A stretch of 64,000 nt of DNA from assembly GCF_016793825.1 (NCBI RefSeq), contig NZ_JAEULM010000044.1, positions 372,001 through 436,000 on the forward strand. The letters are read 5' to 3'. A program made the position numbers and the translations under genes. The notes below the pieces were generated by a model, which saw only the letters and a list, made by a program, of their open reading frames with translations, had not been told where the DNA came from and ran no database searches. Position 1 is the first letter of the stretch; the number at the start of each line of letters is the position of its first letter. This stretch comes from Sphingopyxis sp. Its GTDB lineage: Bacteria > Pseudomonadota > Alphaproteobacteria > Sphingomonadales > Sphingomonadaceae. Positions 24,988 to 34,526 of the stretch are shown here, in pieces.

Positions 24988-26190
24988 ATGCGAGTAAAAA
25001 ACGCACTTCTCCTGGCCTCCGTAGCCTTGGCTATAGGTGGCCTTACGTCGGCCTGTAGCGAATCGGGCGGCGGTCAAGCCGCACAGGCACAAGCAGCGCC
25101 GCAAGTGCCAGTGGCGCAAGTCGAGGTGCGCGAACTTGCGCCCACGGCCGAGTTCAACGGCTCGCTGACATCGCCCCAAAGCGTCGAACTGCGGCCTCGC
25201 GTCAGCGGTGCGATCGTATCCGTTCACGTCCCTGAAGGCGCATTGGTCAGGAAGGGGCAGCTTCTGTTCCGCATTGATCCGCGCCCTTTCCAGGTTGCGC
25301 TTGACCGGGCGCGGGCCGAGCTTCTCCAGGCCCAAGCCGCAGCGGCGCTTGCCGAAAGCAATTTCAGCCGCTCGGAACAGCTCGTCGCAACTAGCGCGAT
25401 CTCGCGCAAAGCCTATGACGACGCCGTGGCGCAGCGAAACGCCGCTCGCGCGCAAGTACAGGCCGGGAACGCGGCCGTCGCCGCCGCGCGGCTCGATCTT
25501 TCCTTCACTCAGGTCACGGCACCGATCAGCGGCCGCGTCGACCGTGTTCTGGTTACGGAGGGCAATGTCGTCGGCGCTGGCGCAGGCGCCGCTCCGCTTA
25601 CCACAATCAAATCGGTCAGCCCGCTTCATGTCCTGTTCGACATCGACGAGGCGACCTATCTCAATTTCGTAGAGCAGGCCCGCCGGGGCGGTTCGACTGC
25701 GCGGCTTCCGGTCGAAATCGGCCTGATGACCGAGCAGGGATATCCGCACAGAGCCACACTTGATTTCCTTGGCAACGGTATTGACCGCAGCGCGGGCACC
25801 ATCCGTGCCCGCGCCGTGATCGCTAATCCCGGTGGCGATCTTGCGCCGGGGCTGTTCGCGCGCGTGAGGCTGACTCTCGGCGCACCGCAGCAGGCAATCC
25901 TTATCGATGACCAGGCAGTCGGGAACGATCAGGGTAAGAATTATGTGTTGGTCGTTGGCCAGGGCAACAAGGCTGAGTTTCGGCCGATCGAACTTGGTCC
26001 GGTGGTCGATGGCTTGCGCGTCGTCAAATCGGGGCTGAAGCCGGGCGACATCATCATCATCAAGGGTCTGGTGCGTCCAGGGATGCAGGTCACACCGCGT
26101 CGGGGGCCAATGGTCCAAGGCTCAGGCCCCGGTGCCGGTGGGGGCAATCGTCCCGCTGCCGAAGCGGCTCCCGCGGAGGCCGGTCAATGA
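24988..26190 (+). CDS. RND efflux periplasmic adaptor subunit
   Basis: A 400-residue membrane fusion protein of the AcrA/MexE type. The N-terminus has a lipoprotein-like signal (LAIGGLTSACSES). Then come a lipoyl half (VELRPRVSGAIVSVHVPEG), a coiled-coil hairpin (about 100-170, Ala/Gln/Arg-rich heptads), the second lipoyl half (FTQVTAPISGRVDRVLV) and beta-barrel domains. It links the inner-membrane pump to the outer-membrane channel. The ATG at 24988 is preferred over TTG at 24973; GAAGGG lies upstream. It overlaps the pump gene by four bases (ATGA). Confidence 0.92.
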   Translation: MRVKNALLLASVALAIGGLTSACSESGGGQAAQAQAAPQVPVAQVEVRELAPTAEFNGSLTSPQSVELRPRVSGAIVSVHVPEGALVRKGQLLFRIDPRPFQVALDRARAELLQAQAAAALAESNFSRSEQLVATSAISRKAYDDAVAQRNAARAQVQAGNAAVAAARLDLSFTQVTAPISGRVDRVLVTEGNVVGAGAGAAPLTTIKSVSPLHVLFDIDEATYLNFVEQARRGGSTARLPVEIGLMTEQGYPHRATLDFLGNGIDRSAGTIRARAVIANPGGDLAPGLFARVRLTLGAPQQAILIDDQAVGNDQGKNYVLVVGQGNKAEFRPIELGPVVDGLRVVKSGLKPGDIIIIKGLVRPGMQVTPRRGPMVQGSGPGAGGGNRPAAEAAPAEAGQ

Positions 26191-29100
26191 CATTCCCTCG
26201 CTTCTTCGTCGACCGCCCGATCTTCGCGGTCGTGCTGTCGGTGCTCATGCTGATCGCCGGGGGCATCACTCTGTTTCAGCTCCCCTTGAGCGAATACCCC
26301 TCCGTCACGCCGCCGACGGTGCAGGTAACGGCCGCCTATCCGGGGGCTAGTCCCGAAGTGATGGCCGAGACCGTCGCCGCGCCGCTCGAACAGGCGATCA
26401 ACGGCGTCGAAAACATGCTTTATATGAGTTCGCAGTCGGCGACCGACGGGCGTATGACGATCTCGATCTCCTTCAAGCAGGGGACCGATCCCGACGTCGC
26501 GCAAATTCAGGTGCAGAACCGCGTATCGCGCGCACTGCCCCGGTTGCCGGAAGAGGTGCAGCGCATCGGCGTGGTGACGGACAAGACCTCGCCCGACATT
26601 CTGATGGTCGTGCATATGCGCGCCACGAACCAGCACTATGATCCGCTCTACGTCTCGAACTATGCGTCGCTGCATGTGAAGGATGAGTTGGCGCGTCTGC
26701 CGGGTGTCGCCAATGTTAATATCGGTGGCGAAGGCGAGTATGCGATGCGCGCATGGCTCGACCCGACCAAAGTCGCTGCGCGCGGTCTGACCGCGAGCGA
26801 TGTCGTCGCAGCGATTCGCGAGCAGAACATCCAGGTCGCGGCTGGCTCGATCGGCCAGCAGCCCAATGCCAAGGCGGCCTATCAGGTCTCCGTCAATGCG
26901 CTGGGCAGACTGACCACGGAGGAGCAGTTCGGCGATATTGTCGTCAAGAGCGGCGAGGATGGCCAGATCACCCGCCTGCGAGACGTGGCCCGGATCGAAA
27001 TGGGCGCGGACAACTATACACTCCGCGGCATGTTGAATGGCAAGCCTGCCGTCGGCCTACAAATCCTGATGAGCCCCGGCGCTAACGCACTCGACACGTC
27101 GAGCGCAGTGCGAGCCACGATGGAACGCCTTAAGACCGAGTTCCCCGAAGGTATCGGTTATGAGATCGCCTACGATCCAACGATCTTCGTGCGCGCCTCG
27201 CTCAAGTCGGTGGCGGTGACGTTGCTCGAAGCGACTCTGCTCGTCGTGCTTGTGGTCATTATTTTCCTTCAGAGCTGGCGTGCGTCGATCATCCCCCTGA
27301 TCGCCGTGCCGGTGTCGCTCGTCGGCACCTTCGCCATCATGTATCTGTTCGGCTTCTCGCTAAACACGTTGTCGCTGTTCGGCCTGGTCCTCTCGATCGG
27401 TATTGTCGTCGACGACGCGATCGTGGTGGTGGAGAATGTCGAGCGACACATCGCACTCGGTCAGTCTCCCAAGGAAGCGGCTCGAAAGGCGATGGACGAG
27501 GTAACGGGGCCGATCCTCGCGATTACCTCGGTGCTGGCGGCGGTATTCATCCCCTCGGCTTTCCTTTCGGGATTGCAGGGCGAGTTCTATCGCCAGTTCG
27601 CGCTCACCATCGCGATCTCGACCATTCTGTCGGCCATCAACTCGCTGACCCTCTCGCCCGCGCTCGCCGGTATGCTGCTGAAGCCGCACCACGGCGACAC
27701 GCCGCGCGACCGTCTCACTCGCGGAATCGACCGCGTGTTCGGGGGCTTCTTTGCCCGGTTCAACCGCTTCTTCGACAAGCTATCCGACCGCTATGTCGGT
27801 TGGGTTCGGCGCGCGGTGCGGGCAAGCGGCATCGTCGGTCTTCTCTACGCCGGCTTCCTCGGTCTGACCTGGCTGGGCTTCCACCAAGTCCCCGCAGGTT
27901 TTGTGCCGATGCAGGACAAATATTATCTGCTCAGCATCGCCCAGCTTCCTGCCGGAGCCTCGCTCGACCGCACCGAAGCCGTGGTGCAGCAGATGTCCGA
28001 AACCGCACTTGCGGAGCCGGGCGTCGAAAGTGTCGTCGCCTTCCCCGGCCTCGATGTGAACGGCGCGGCCAATCTACCCAACTCGGCGGTGATGTTCATC
28101 ATGCTCGACAGTTTCGAGGACCGAAAAGGCGCGGACCTCTCAGCTCATGCCATCGCCGGCAAGCTGATGGGCAAATTCAGCCAGATTCCCGACGGCTTCG
28201 TGGGTGTGTTCCCTCCGCCTCCTGTGCCGGGCCTTGGCGCAATGGGCGGATTCAAGCTGCAAATCGAGGATCGCGCCGGACTTGGCTTCAACGCGCTGGC
28301 GCAGGCGCAAGGGCAGATCATGGCGCGCGCCATGCAGACGCCTGAGCTGGCCGGGATGTTGGCGAGCTTCCAGCCCAACGCGCCTCAGGTCCAGGTCGAT
28401 GTCGATCGGGTGAAAGCCAAGGCGCAAGGCGTGCCGTTGACCGCGATCTTCGAGACGATGCAGGTCAATCTCGGCTCGCTCTACGTCAATGACTTCAACC
28501 GCTTTGGCCGCACCTACCGGGTGATGGTCCAGGCCGACGCGCCGTTCCGCCAGCAGGCCGAAAGTATCGGTCAGCTTATGGTCCGCAACGCGGCGGGCGA
28601 GATGATCCCCTTGTCGTCGCTGGTCACAATCACACGCAGCACGGGGCCGGATCGCGTTATGCACTATAACGGCTATCCGTCAGCCGACATCAGCGGCGGT
28701 CCCGCGCCGGGCTTTTCGTCGGGTCAGGCGACGGCGGCGATCGAGCGAATCGTCCAGGAAACGCTGCCGCCCGGCATGACCTATGAATGGACCGATCTTA
28801 CCTATCAGGAGAAGGCCGCAGGCAACACCGCGCTCATCGTGTTCCCGCTGTCGGTGCTACTCGCCTTCCTGATCCTCGCGGCCCAATATAATAGCTGGTC
28901 GCTGCCGTTCGCCGTGCTGCTGATCGCTCCAATGGCCCTGCTTTCCGCCATTGGCGGCGTGTGGATCTCGGGCGGCGACAACAACATCTTCACGCAGATT
29001 GCCTTCGTCGTGCTGGTCGGCCTGGCCGCCAAGAACGCCATCCTGATCGTGGAGTTCGCCCGCGCGAAGGAACAGGACGGCATGGAGCCACTGCCGGCGG

Positions 29101-29363
29101 TGCTCGAAGCAGCGAAGCTTCGATTGCGCCCGATCCTGATGACGTCGATCGCGTTCATTGCCGGCGTCATTCCTCTGGTGATTGCAAGCGGCGCTGGCGC
29201 GGAAATGCGTCACGCCATGGGCATCGCAGTGTTCGCCGGAATGCTTGGGGTCACGCTGTTCGGCCTGATCCTCACGCCTGTCTTCTACGTCGCGGTGCGA
29301 CGCTTCGCGGCCCGCCGCGAAGCGTCGAAGCAAGCGACCCCCGCTTCGGAGCAAAATGTATGA
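26187..29363 (+). CDS. HAE1-type RND efflux pump, MexF/AcrB-like permease
   Basis: A 1058-residue RND transporter with 12 membrane segments and two large periplasmic loops. The N-terminus MTFPRFFVDRPIFAVVLSVL and the proton-relay sequence GIVVDDAIVVVENVERH in segment 4 (adjacent Asp-Asp) mark the hydrophobic and amphiphilic exporter (HAE1) class. Heavy-metal RND pumps (CusA/CzcA) have different segment-4 signatures and methionine pairs, which are absent here. Substrates are therefore more likely drugs, solvents or metal chelates than free metal ions. It is the middle gene of a complete tripartite operon with four-base overlaps on both sides. Confidence 0.94.
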   Translation: MTFPRFFVDRPIFAVVLSVLMLIAGGITLFQLPLSEYPSVTPPTVQVTAAYPGASPEVMAETVAAPLEQAINGVENMLYMSSQSATDGRMTISISFKQGTDPDVAQIQVQNRVSRALPRLPEEVQRIGVVTDKTSPDILMVVHMRATNQHYDPLYVSNYASLHVKDELARLPGVANVNIGGEGEYAMRAWLDPTKVAARGLTASDVVAAIREQNIQVAAGSIGQQPNAKAAYQVSVNALGRLTTEEQFGDIVVKSGEDGQITRLRDVARIEMGADNYTLRGMLNGKPAVGLQILMSPGANALDTSSAVRATMERLKTEFPEGIGYEIAYDPTIFVRASLKSVAVTLLEATLLVVLVVIIFLQSWRASIIPLIAVPVSLVGTFAIMYLFGFSLNTLSLFGLVLSIGIVVDDAIVVVENVERHIALGQSPKEAARKAMDEVTGPILAITSVLAAVFIPSAFLSGLQGEFYRQFALTIAISTILSAINSLTLSPALAGMLLKPHHGDTPRDRLTRGIDRVFGGFFARFNRFFDKLSDRYVGWVRRAVRASGIVGLLYAGFLGLTWLGFHQVPAGFVPMQDKYYLLSIAQLPAGASLDRTEAVVQQMSETALAEPGVESVVAFPGLDVNGAANLPNSAVMFIMLDSFEDRKGADLSAHAIAGKLMGKFSQIPDGFVGVFPPPPVPGLGAMGGFKLQIEDRAGLGFNALAQAQGQIMARAMQTPELAGMLASFQPNAPQVQVDVDRVKAKAQGVPLTAIFETMQVNLGSLYVNDFNRFGRTYRVMVQADAPFRQQAESIGQLMVRNAAGEMIPLSSLVTITRSTGPDRVMHYNGYPSADISGGPAPGFSSGQATAAIERIVQETLPPGMTYEWTDLTYQEKAAGNTALIVFPLSVLLAFLILAAQYNSWSLPFAVLLIAPMALLSAIGGVWISGGDNNIFTQIAFVVLVGLAAKNAILIVEFARAKEQDGMEPLPAVLEAAKLRLRPILMTSIAFIAGVIPLVIASGAGAEMRHAMGIAVFAGMLGVTLFGLILTPVFYVAVRRFAARREASKQATPASEQNV

Positions 29364-30817
29364 ACGCTCGATTTAATGCCATGAGCGGCAAGCTCGTACT
29401 TCTGCTTGGATCGGCGGCGCTGGCAGGCTGTTCGATGGCGCCGAAATATGTGCGCCCGGCAGCGCCGGTAAGCCCATCTTTCCCGACCGGCGCGGCCTAT
29501 GAGAGCGTGCAGCTTTCGGAGGATGGTGCGGGAGCCGACATAGGATGGCGCGACTTTTACGACGATCCCCTGTTGCACGAGTTGATCGAAAAGGCGCTTG
29601 CGAGCAACCGCGACCTCCGTGTGACGGCGCTGAACGTGGAAGCGGCGCGCGCCCAATATCGCATCCAGCGATCTGAGTTACTGCCCACGATCGCAGTCGG
29701 CGCGGAAGGAACAGCGCAGCGGTTGCCGTCCGAGCTTTTCAATAACCGCCGGAGCTATCAGGTGGGAGCGACCGCTTCAGCCTGGGAGTTGGACCTTTGG
29801 GGCCGCATCCGCAGCCTGAGCGATGAGGCGCTCGAATCCTATCTGTCGCTCGACGCCACCCGGCAGGCTTCGCAGATGAGCCTCGTCGCCGAGGTCGCCA
29901 ACGCCTATCTGACCTTGCGAGCCGATCAGGAGCTGTTGCGTCTCGCAAACGAAACGCTTGTGACCCAAGAGCGGAGCTATGCGCTCACAAAGCAGCTAGC
30001 CGACGTGGGCAATCTTGCCCGGCTAGATCTGGAGCGCGCTGAGGTAGCACTACGAACGGCGGAATCGGATCGTGCGACCTATACCCGCCTTGCCGCACAG
30101 GATCGCAATGCGCTGGTTCTGTTGCTGGGCGAGCCTCTGTCGGCGGAGTTGGCCACCCGGCTCGATGCGGCCGACACGCTGCCTGACGGGATCATGCCCG
30201 CTGATCTGCCCGCCGGCTTGCCATCGGACCTGCTCGCGCGCCGGCCCGATATTCGCGCGGCAGAACATACTTTGCGCGCTGCGAACGCCAATATCGGCGC
30301 TGCCCGCGCGGCGTTTTTTCCGACGATCAGCCTGACCGGCTCGGCAGGGACGGCGAGCGCCAGCCTCGACGATCTCTTCTCGTCAGGGTCGGGCGCATGG
30401 AGCTTTATGCCGCGCATCACCCTGCCGCTTCCTATCTTTGGTGGCGGCGCCCTCAGAGCAAACCTCGATCGCGCGGAGGTGCAGAAAAGGATCGAGATCG
30501 CCAATTATGAAGGAGCGATCCAGACCGCTTTTCGCGAAGTGGCTGACGGCCTCGCCGGGAAAGGCACCTTGGATGCTCAGATCCGATCGGAAATGCAGCG
30601 GGTCGGAGCGAGCCGTAATGCCTACACGCTCGCGGAGCAGCGTTTTACGACAGGCGAAGACGACAATCTCGCTTTGCTTGACGCTCAGCGCACGCTTTAC
30701 AGATCACAACAAGACCTGGTCCGCTCAAAACTCTTGCGACTCAGCAACCTAATCAACCTCTACAAGGCGTTGGGCGGAGGCTGGCAGGAGAATGGCCGGT
30801 CGGCAGATGCCATTTAA
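29360..30817 (+). CDS. RND outer-membrane channel lipoprotein, OprM/NodT family
   Basis: A 485-residue TolC-like factor. A lipoprotein signal (LVLLLGSAALAGCSMAPKY) gives an acylated cysteine near 23, followed by the family opening YVRPAAPV. Two repeats follow with ARAQYRIQRSELLPTIAVG and ANIGAARAAFFPTISLTGS, the canonical OprM repeat motifs, and RRPDIRAAEHTL between them. It completes the tripartite pump. The ATG overlaps the pump stop (ATGA). Confidence 0.93.
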   Translation: MNARFNAMSGKLVLLLGSAALAGCSMAPKYVRPAAPVSPSFPTGAAYESVQLSEDGAGADIGWRDFYDDPLLHELIEKALASNRDLRVTALNVEAARAQYRIQRSELLPTIAVGAEGTAQRLPSELFNNRRSYQVGATASAWELDLWGRIRSLSDEALESYLSLDATRQASQMSLVAEVANAYLTLRADQELLRLANETLVTQERSYALTKQLADVGNLARLDLERAEVALRTAESDRATYTRLAAQDRNALVLLLGEPLSAELATRLDAADTLPDGIMPADLPAGLPSDLLARRPDIRAAEHTLRAANANIGAARAAFFPTISLTGSAGTASASLDDLFSSGSGAWSFMPRITLPLPIFGGGALRANLDRAEVQKRIEIANYEGAIQTAFREVADGLAGKGTLDAQIRSEMQRVGASRNAYTLAEQRFTTGEDDNLALLDAQRTLYRSQQDLVRSKLLRLSNLINLYKALGGGWQENGRSADAI

Positions 30818-31727
30818 CATCTGCCAGTTACGCTATGCGATCGCGGCTGCCGACCACGGGAGCTTCTATCGGGCTGCCCGAGCCCTCGATATCGAGCAAT
30901 CGACCCTCAGTCGGAACATTCTCAAATTAGAGCGATCCATAGGGATGGCGATTTTTGAACGTTCTCGCTCCGGTGTGACTATGACACACGCAGGCAGCAC
31001 TTTCATTCGCGGCGCAAAGCCAATGGTTGCCAATGCGGACAGACTTGTAGCCATGATGCGGGCTGCGGGCCAAGGGCGAGCTGGCGGCCTGAGGCTGGGT
31101 CATAACAGCTCCGTCTCCGCTGGCAATCTGCGAGCTACCGTGATGAGCTGGCATGAAGCGCATCCGGATGTTGAAGCAGAATTTGTCGAGGCCGATCGCA
31201 GCGAGTTGATCGCGGGCCTTGATAGCGGCGAAGTCGACGTGGTGATCCTAATGGGTGATGCCGGGCATGACGGACTTCGATGTGAGCCATTGTGGAGCGA
31301 ACGGATACTTGCCGCACTCCCCACGTCACATCGTTTGTCACAACACGAGGTAGTTCACTGGACGGATCTTAAGGGCGAGTGCTTCCTATTACCTGCCGCA
31401 GACCCTGGCCCTCACGTGCGCGACATGCTGCTTGGTCGCCTGTCAGTTTCCGGCACCAAACCCGACATAAGGATGGTGAAGTCGAGTCGGGAAACAGTCC
31501 TAAGCATCTTAGGCGGAAGCCTAGGGGTGAGTATCGTATGCGAAGGGTCGACGGGAGCACACTATCCGGATGTCGTATATCGACCTGTTCACGGCGAACA
31601 GGGGCCAGCTTTGATCGGCTATTCGGGTTATTGGCGGGATGATAACGGCAATCCCGCGCTTCACCGTTTCCTAGGCTTTATCAAATCTCGATACGCACTG
31701 TCTTTTGATTTTCAGTCTAGAATCTAG
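30807..31727 (+). CDS. LysR family transcriptional regulator
   Basis: A 306-residue LysR protein: N-terminal HTH (about 1-60, YRAARALDIEQSTLSRNILKLE) and a two-lobed effector domain (about 90-300). Its start lies inside the end of the outer-membrane factor gene (11-base overlap; in-frame ATG at 30792 is also possible), so it is the last gene of the pump operon. The base composition is less GC-rich than the trb genes next to it. LysR proteins of this subgroup are often carried on sphingomonad mobile elements; the ligand is unknown. It could control the RND pump. Confidence 0.85.
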   Translation: MPFNICQLRYAIAAADHGSFYRAARALDIEQSTLSRNILKLERSIGMAIFERSRSGVTMTHAGSTFIRGAKPMVANADRLVAMMRAAGQGRAGGLRLGHNSSVSAGNLRATVMSWHEAHPDVEAEFVEADRSELIAGLDSGEVDVVILMGDAGHDGLRCEPLWSERILAALPTSHRLSQHEVVHWTDLKGECFLLPAADPGPHVRDMLLGRLSVSGTKPDIRMVKSSRETVLSILGGSLGVSIVCEGSTGAHYPDVVYRPVHGEQGPALIGYSGYWRDDNGNPALHRFLGFIKSRYALSFDFQSRI

Positions 31728-31760
31728 TAAAAATGGACGATAGCTTTTGGAGTTGACGCC

Positions 31761-32069
31761 ATGTCGCACGGCAAGACAGTGATTGTTGCGATAGTCACTT
31801 TGGTGATAGGATTCGCGGGTGGATTCATCTTGCGGCCAGTCATCACACCATCGCCGGAAGCCGTCGCTGACAGCAAGCCAATATCCATTTCGCCGACCTC
31901 AGGCGAGGCGCGCGGGACACAGTATTTCATGGCGCATCTCGACGAAGCGCAGCGGGTGGTAGCCGGGTGTCGCGATGGTTTGGTGCGGGGAGACGAATGC
32001 GCCAATGCCGAGGAAGCAATCATCAAGGTCGAAGCCCAAGAGCGCCGGAGGCGTTTCTTGGGCAACTGA
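31761..32069 (+). CDS. Small TrbK-alt-like membrane-anchored protein
   Basis: A 102-residue protein: one N-terminal membrane segment (VIVAIVTLVIGFAGGFIL) and an outer part with CRDGLVRGDEC, followed by EEAIIKVEAQERRRRFLG. The pattern of two cysteines about ten apart and an RRRFLG-type end resembles the TrbK-alt protein at 36522-36824, suggesting a second entry-exclusion-like protein. GGAG precedes the ATG. It lies on the opposite strand to the trb operon and converges with it. Confidence 0.6.
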   Translation: MSHGKTVIVAIVTLVIGFAGGFILRPVITPSPEAVADSKPISISPTSGEARGTQYFMAHLDEAQRVVAGCRDGLVRGDECANAEEAIIKVEAQERRRRFLGN

Positions 32070-32071
32070 CC

Positions 32072-32305
32072 TTAGCCGGTGGGCTCGGCCCTTCGCGTCA
32101 CGCGGCGGGAAAAGCCCCGGTCGCTCGCCATGAACTTCGCCAGCATCGGCGAGACGAGCTTTTCGGGAGGAATGGCGTCACCGCCCGTCTCGGCCGCGAG
32201 CGCAAGCGCGTAAGCCGAAAGATCGCGGTGGACTGAAGCAGGCAACTCCACCGTCAGCTTCACGGGCCGGTCATCGGCGAGCGGCCCCAGCTTTAACTTC
32301 GTCAT
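32072..32305 (-). CDS. DUF2274 domain protein
   Basis: A 77-residue protein with the DUF2274 pattern: short N-terminus MTKLKLGPLADDRPVKLTVE, PASVHRDLSAYALALA and PPEKLVSPMLAKFMASDRGF. The fold is predicted to be ribbon-helix-helix-like. The gene is nearly always last in trb operons of Tn4371-type elements; here it overlaps trbI by four bases. Its role is unknown but DNA binding is plausible. Confidence 0.85.
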   Translation of the reverse strand: MTKLKLGPLADDRPVKLTVELPASVHRDLSAYALALAAETGGDAIPPEKLVSPMLAKFMASDRGFSRRVTRRAEPTG

Positions 32306-33513
32306 CTTGTTGCTCCCATTGGTTCCAGCACCAAGTCGCGGGTCAGAACGACACGCAATGGATGGCCCGGCCGGACCGTGAGCGTCGGCGGCACATTGAG
32401 CTGCCGTCGCACGATCTGCTGGCCGGTCTGGTTGATGGTGTCCTGCGAGCCACGCCGCAGCGCGCGGGTTAGGTCATCCTCGCTGTCCGCGCCCAGCTCT
32501 GCGCCAACGCCGAGGAGCGTCGAGACCGCAGCGGCCTTGAACAGATTGCCCCAATGCTGGTTCACCCGGTCCTGTAGCCCCGCGAAGCCAGCGCCGTCCG
32601 TACCAGGCTGGCGCTCGAGAACGAGCGAGCGGCCGTCCGGCAAGATAAGCCGATCCCAGGCGAGCAGAACGCGGGTCTGTCCTGCGGCGACTTCGCTGTC
32701 GTATTCGCCGATCAGCCGCGAACCCTGCGGAATGAGGAGGATGCGTCCGGTTGGGCTGTCATAGACATTGGCCGTCACCTGCGCAGTGATCTGTCCGGGC
32801 AGGTCGGAGCGAATCCCGGTGATGAGCGCGGCAGGGATAACGCTGCCCGCCTGCACAATGTTCGCCGATGCCGGAGCCGTCAGTCGCTCGACGCTGACGG
32901 TGCGCTGGTTGGACGCTTGCGCCATGAAGGCGCGCCGGCCCGCTTGATCCCCTTGTGGGGCCGTGTCTGCCGACGTCTGTGTTGCTGGCACGGCCAGAGC
33001 GGGCAGAGCTGGTGATGGTAATGCTGCGCCGCCTGCGTTGCTGCCGAGAAAAACCGAGCTGGTGCGCGCAGCGTCGCGCTCCTGAGCGGCGCGCTGGCGG
33101 GCGGCCTCCTCGGCCTGCGCGCGCGGATCGGGCGGCCCCGGTTGTGCGCCGATCGGCGGGACCGGCACATTCTCGCCACGCTGTTGCGCCGACACGATCG
33201 GGCCGCCGAGATCGCCGGGAAGCGGCGGACCGAGGCGCGGCGCCTGAGCATAGTCGCGCGGTCCCGAGGTGATGGTCTCTGCCGTGGTCCGGCTGTCGGT
33301 GTTGTAGAGTTCCTGTGCCTGGCGATCGCTTGGCGGTCGTAGCGCATAGATCAGCGAGCCGCCAATGCCGAGGCCGGCGGCGACACCGACAACGGCGAGC
33401 GCCTTGCGCGACAAGCGCATGACGCGCGGTTGCGGCCCGCGTAGCTGGAATGCGTTCGGATCGGGCTGCGCTGCCGATGCGACGGGTTGTACGGTGACAG
33501 TAGGATCGCTCAC
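32302..33513 (-). CDS. trbI: Conjugal transfer protein TrbI (VirB10-like)
   Basis: A 403-residue protein: a cytoplasmic N-terminus, one membrane segment (ALAVVGVAAGLGIGGSLIYAL, split here as about residues 38-58), a proline-rich periplasmic stretch, and the VirB10 C-terminal domain with GSRLIGEYDSEVAAGQTR, WDRLILPDG and NQHWGNLFKAAAV. It spans inner to outer membrane in the mating channel. The GTG start at 33513 overlaps the trbG stop (GTGA); sequence upstream in this frame is a trbG shadow. Confidence 0.93.
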   Translation of the reverse strand: MSDPTVTVQPVASAAQPDPNAFQLRGPQPRVMRLSRKALAVVGVAAGLGIGGSLIYALRPPSDRQAQELYNTDSRTTAETITSGPRDYAQAPRLGPPLPGDLGGPIVSAQQRGENVPVPPIGAQPGPPDPRAQAEEAARQRAAQERDAARTSSVFLGSNAGGAALPSPALPALAVPATQTSADTAPQGDQAGRRAFMAQASNQRTVSVERLTAPASANIVQAGSVIPAALITGIRSDLPGQITAQVTANVYDSPTGRILLIPQGSRLIGEYDSEVAAGQTRVLLAWDRLILPDGRSLVLERQPGTDGAGFAGLQDRVNQHWGNLFKAAAVSTLLGVGAELGADSEDDLTRALRRGSQDTINQTGQQIVRRQLNVPPTLTVRPGHPLRVVLTRDLVLEPMGATR

Positions 33514-34526
33514 GGCCGCCGCTCCCGTCCGTCGGTTCGGACGATGCGGACACGCTGCGCGGTGCGTCGGTCGCCCAGCCGCAGTTCTGCGGCGGCAAAC
33601 AGGCGGTCCACGACCATGTAGCGGCCTTGCACCCGGTAATTGACCAGCTCGGCTTCGCCAGATGCGCCACTTACGAATAGCGGCGGCATCTCGCCCTGCG
33701 AGATCCCGGCCGGAAACTCGATGAATACCTGCCGTCCATCGTCGAACGCGCGCGCCGGTCGCCACGGCGTGCGATCACCGTCGATGCGATAGCGAAAATT
33801 GAGCGTGGACAGGTCGATGCCGCTCGCCACCGGCGCGGCGGCTGCGGCCGCCGCGTTGCGGCCCTGCAAGGCGATCAGGGCGTCGTGTGGATAGGTCCAG
33901 CTCACCGACGCCATGTAGGTCGAGGACGCGGCGCGCAGTTCCAGATGATAGGTGCGCCGATCGGTGTTGATGACGAGATTGGTGGTGAGATCAGGCCGGG
34001 TTGGCTTGACGAGGATGTGGACGCGCGCGGTGGGACCGCTGCCGCTGATGGTGTCGCCGATGATCCACCTGACCGTATCGCCGGCCGCGACCGGCCCTGG
34101 CCCTACGAGTTGCTCACCTTCCTGCAAGGCGATGTCCGTCACCTGACCCGGCGCGGTATAGACTTGATAGAGCGCGCCATCGGTCCACGGATACTGCTGG
34201 ATCGCGTTGAGGAAGCCGTCGCGCACCGGCTGGACGCGAGCAGCCGCGTTCGCCGCGCCGACGCGCTGGCGAGGATCGGGCGGCTCTGGCGGGCGGCCTG
34301 TGTCGGGCACGGGCATCAACTGGCCCGGAAGCGGCAACGGTTCGGGGATCGTTACGACTTCGACTGCGCGGGGCGCCTCCGGGGCGAGCGTCGCGACGAT
34401 CTCGGCCGGGGGATCGTCATAGGCGATGGCCGGCGGTCGCGCCGATGTGGTGGCGCATCCGGCGAGCGCGGTGGCGGAAGCGAGCAGCGCCGCCGATGCG
34501 GCACGGCGATACGGACTGACGGTCAT
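33510..34526 (-). CDS. trbG: Conjugal transfer protein TrbG (VirB9-like)
   Basis: A 338-residue protein with a lipoprotein-like signal (ALLASATALAGCATT), a proline-rich region, and the VirB9 domain with FLNAIQQYPWTDGALYQVY, DTVRWIIGD and RRTYHLELRA, ending in VFIEFPAGISQGEMPPLFV. It forms part of the outer-membrane core complex with TrbI. It overlaps trbF by four bases. Confidence 0.93.
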   Translation of the reverse strand: MTVSPYRRAASAALLASATALAGCATTSARPPAIAYDDPPAEIVATLAPEAPRAVEVVTIPEPLPLPGQLMPVPDTGRPPEPPDPRQRVGAANAAARVQPVRDGFLNAIQQYPWTDGALYQVYTAPGQVTDIALQEGEQLVGPGPVAAGDTVRWIIGDTISGSGPTARVHILVKPTRPDLTTNLVINTDRRTYHLELRAASSTYMASVSWTYPHDALIALQGRNAAAAAAAPVASGIDLSTLNFRYRIDGDRTPWRPARAFDDGRQVFIEFPAGISQGEMPPLFVSGASGEAELVNYRVQGRYMVVDRLFAAAELRLGDRRTAQRVRIVRTDGRERRP

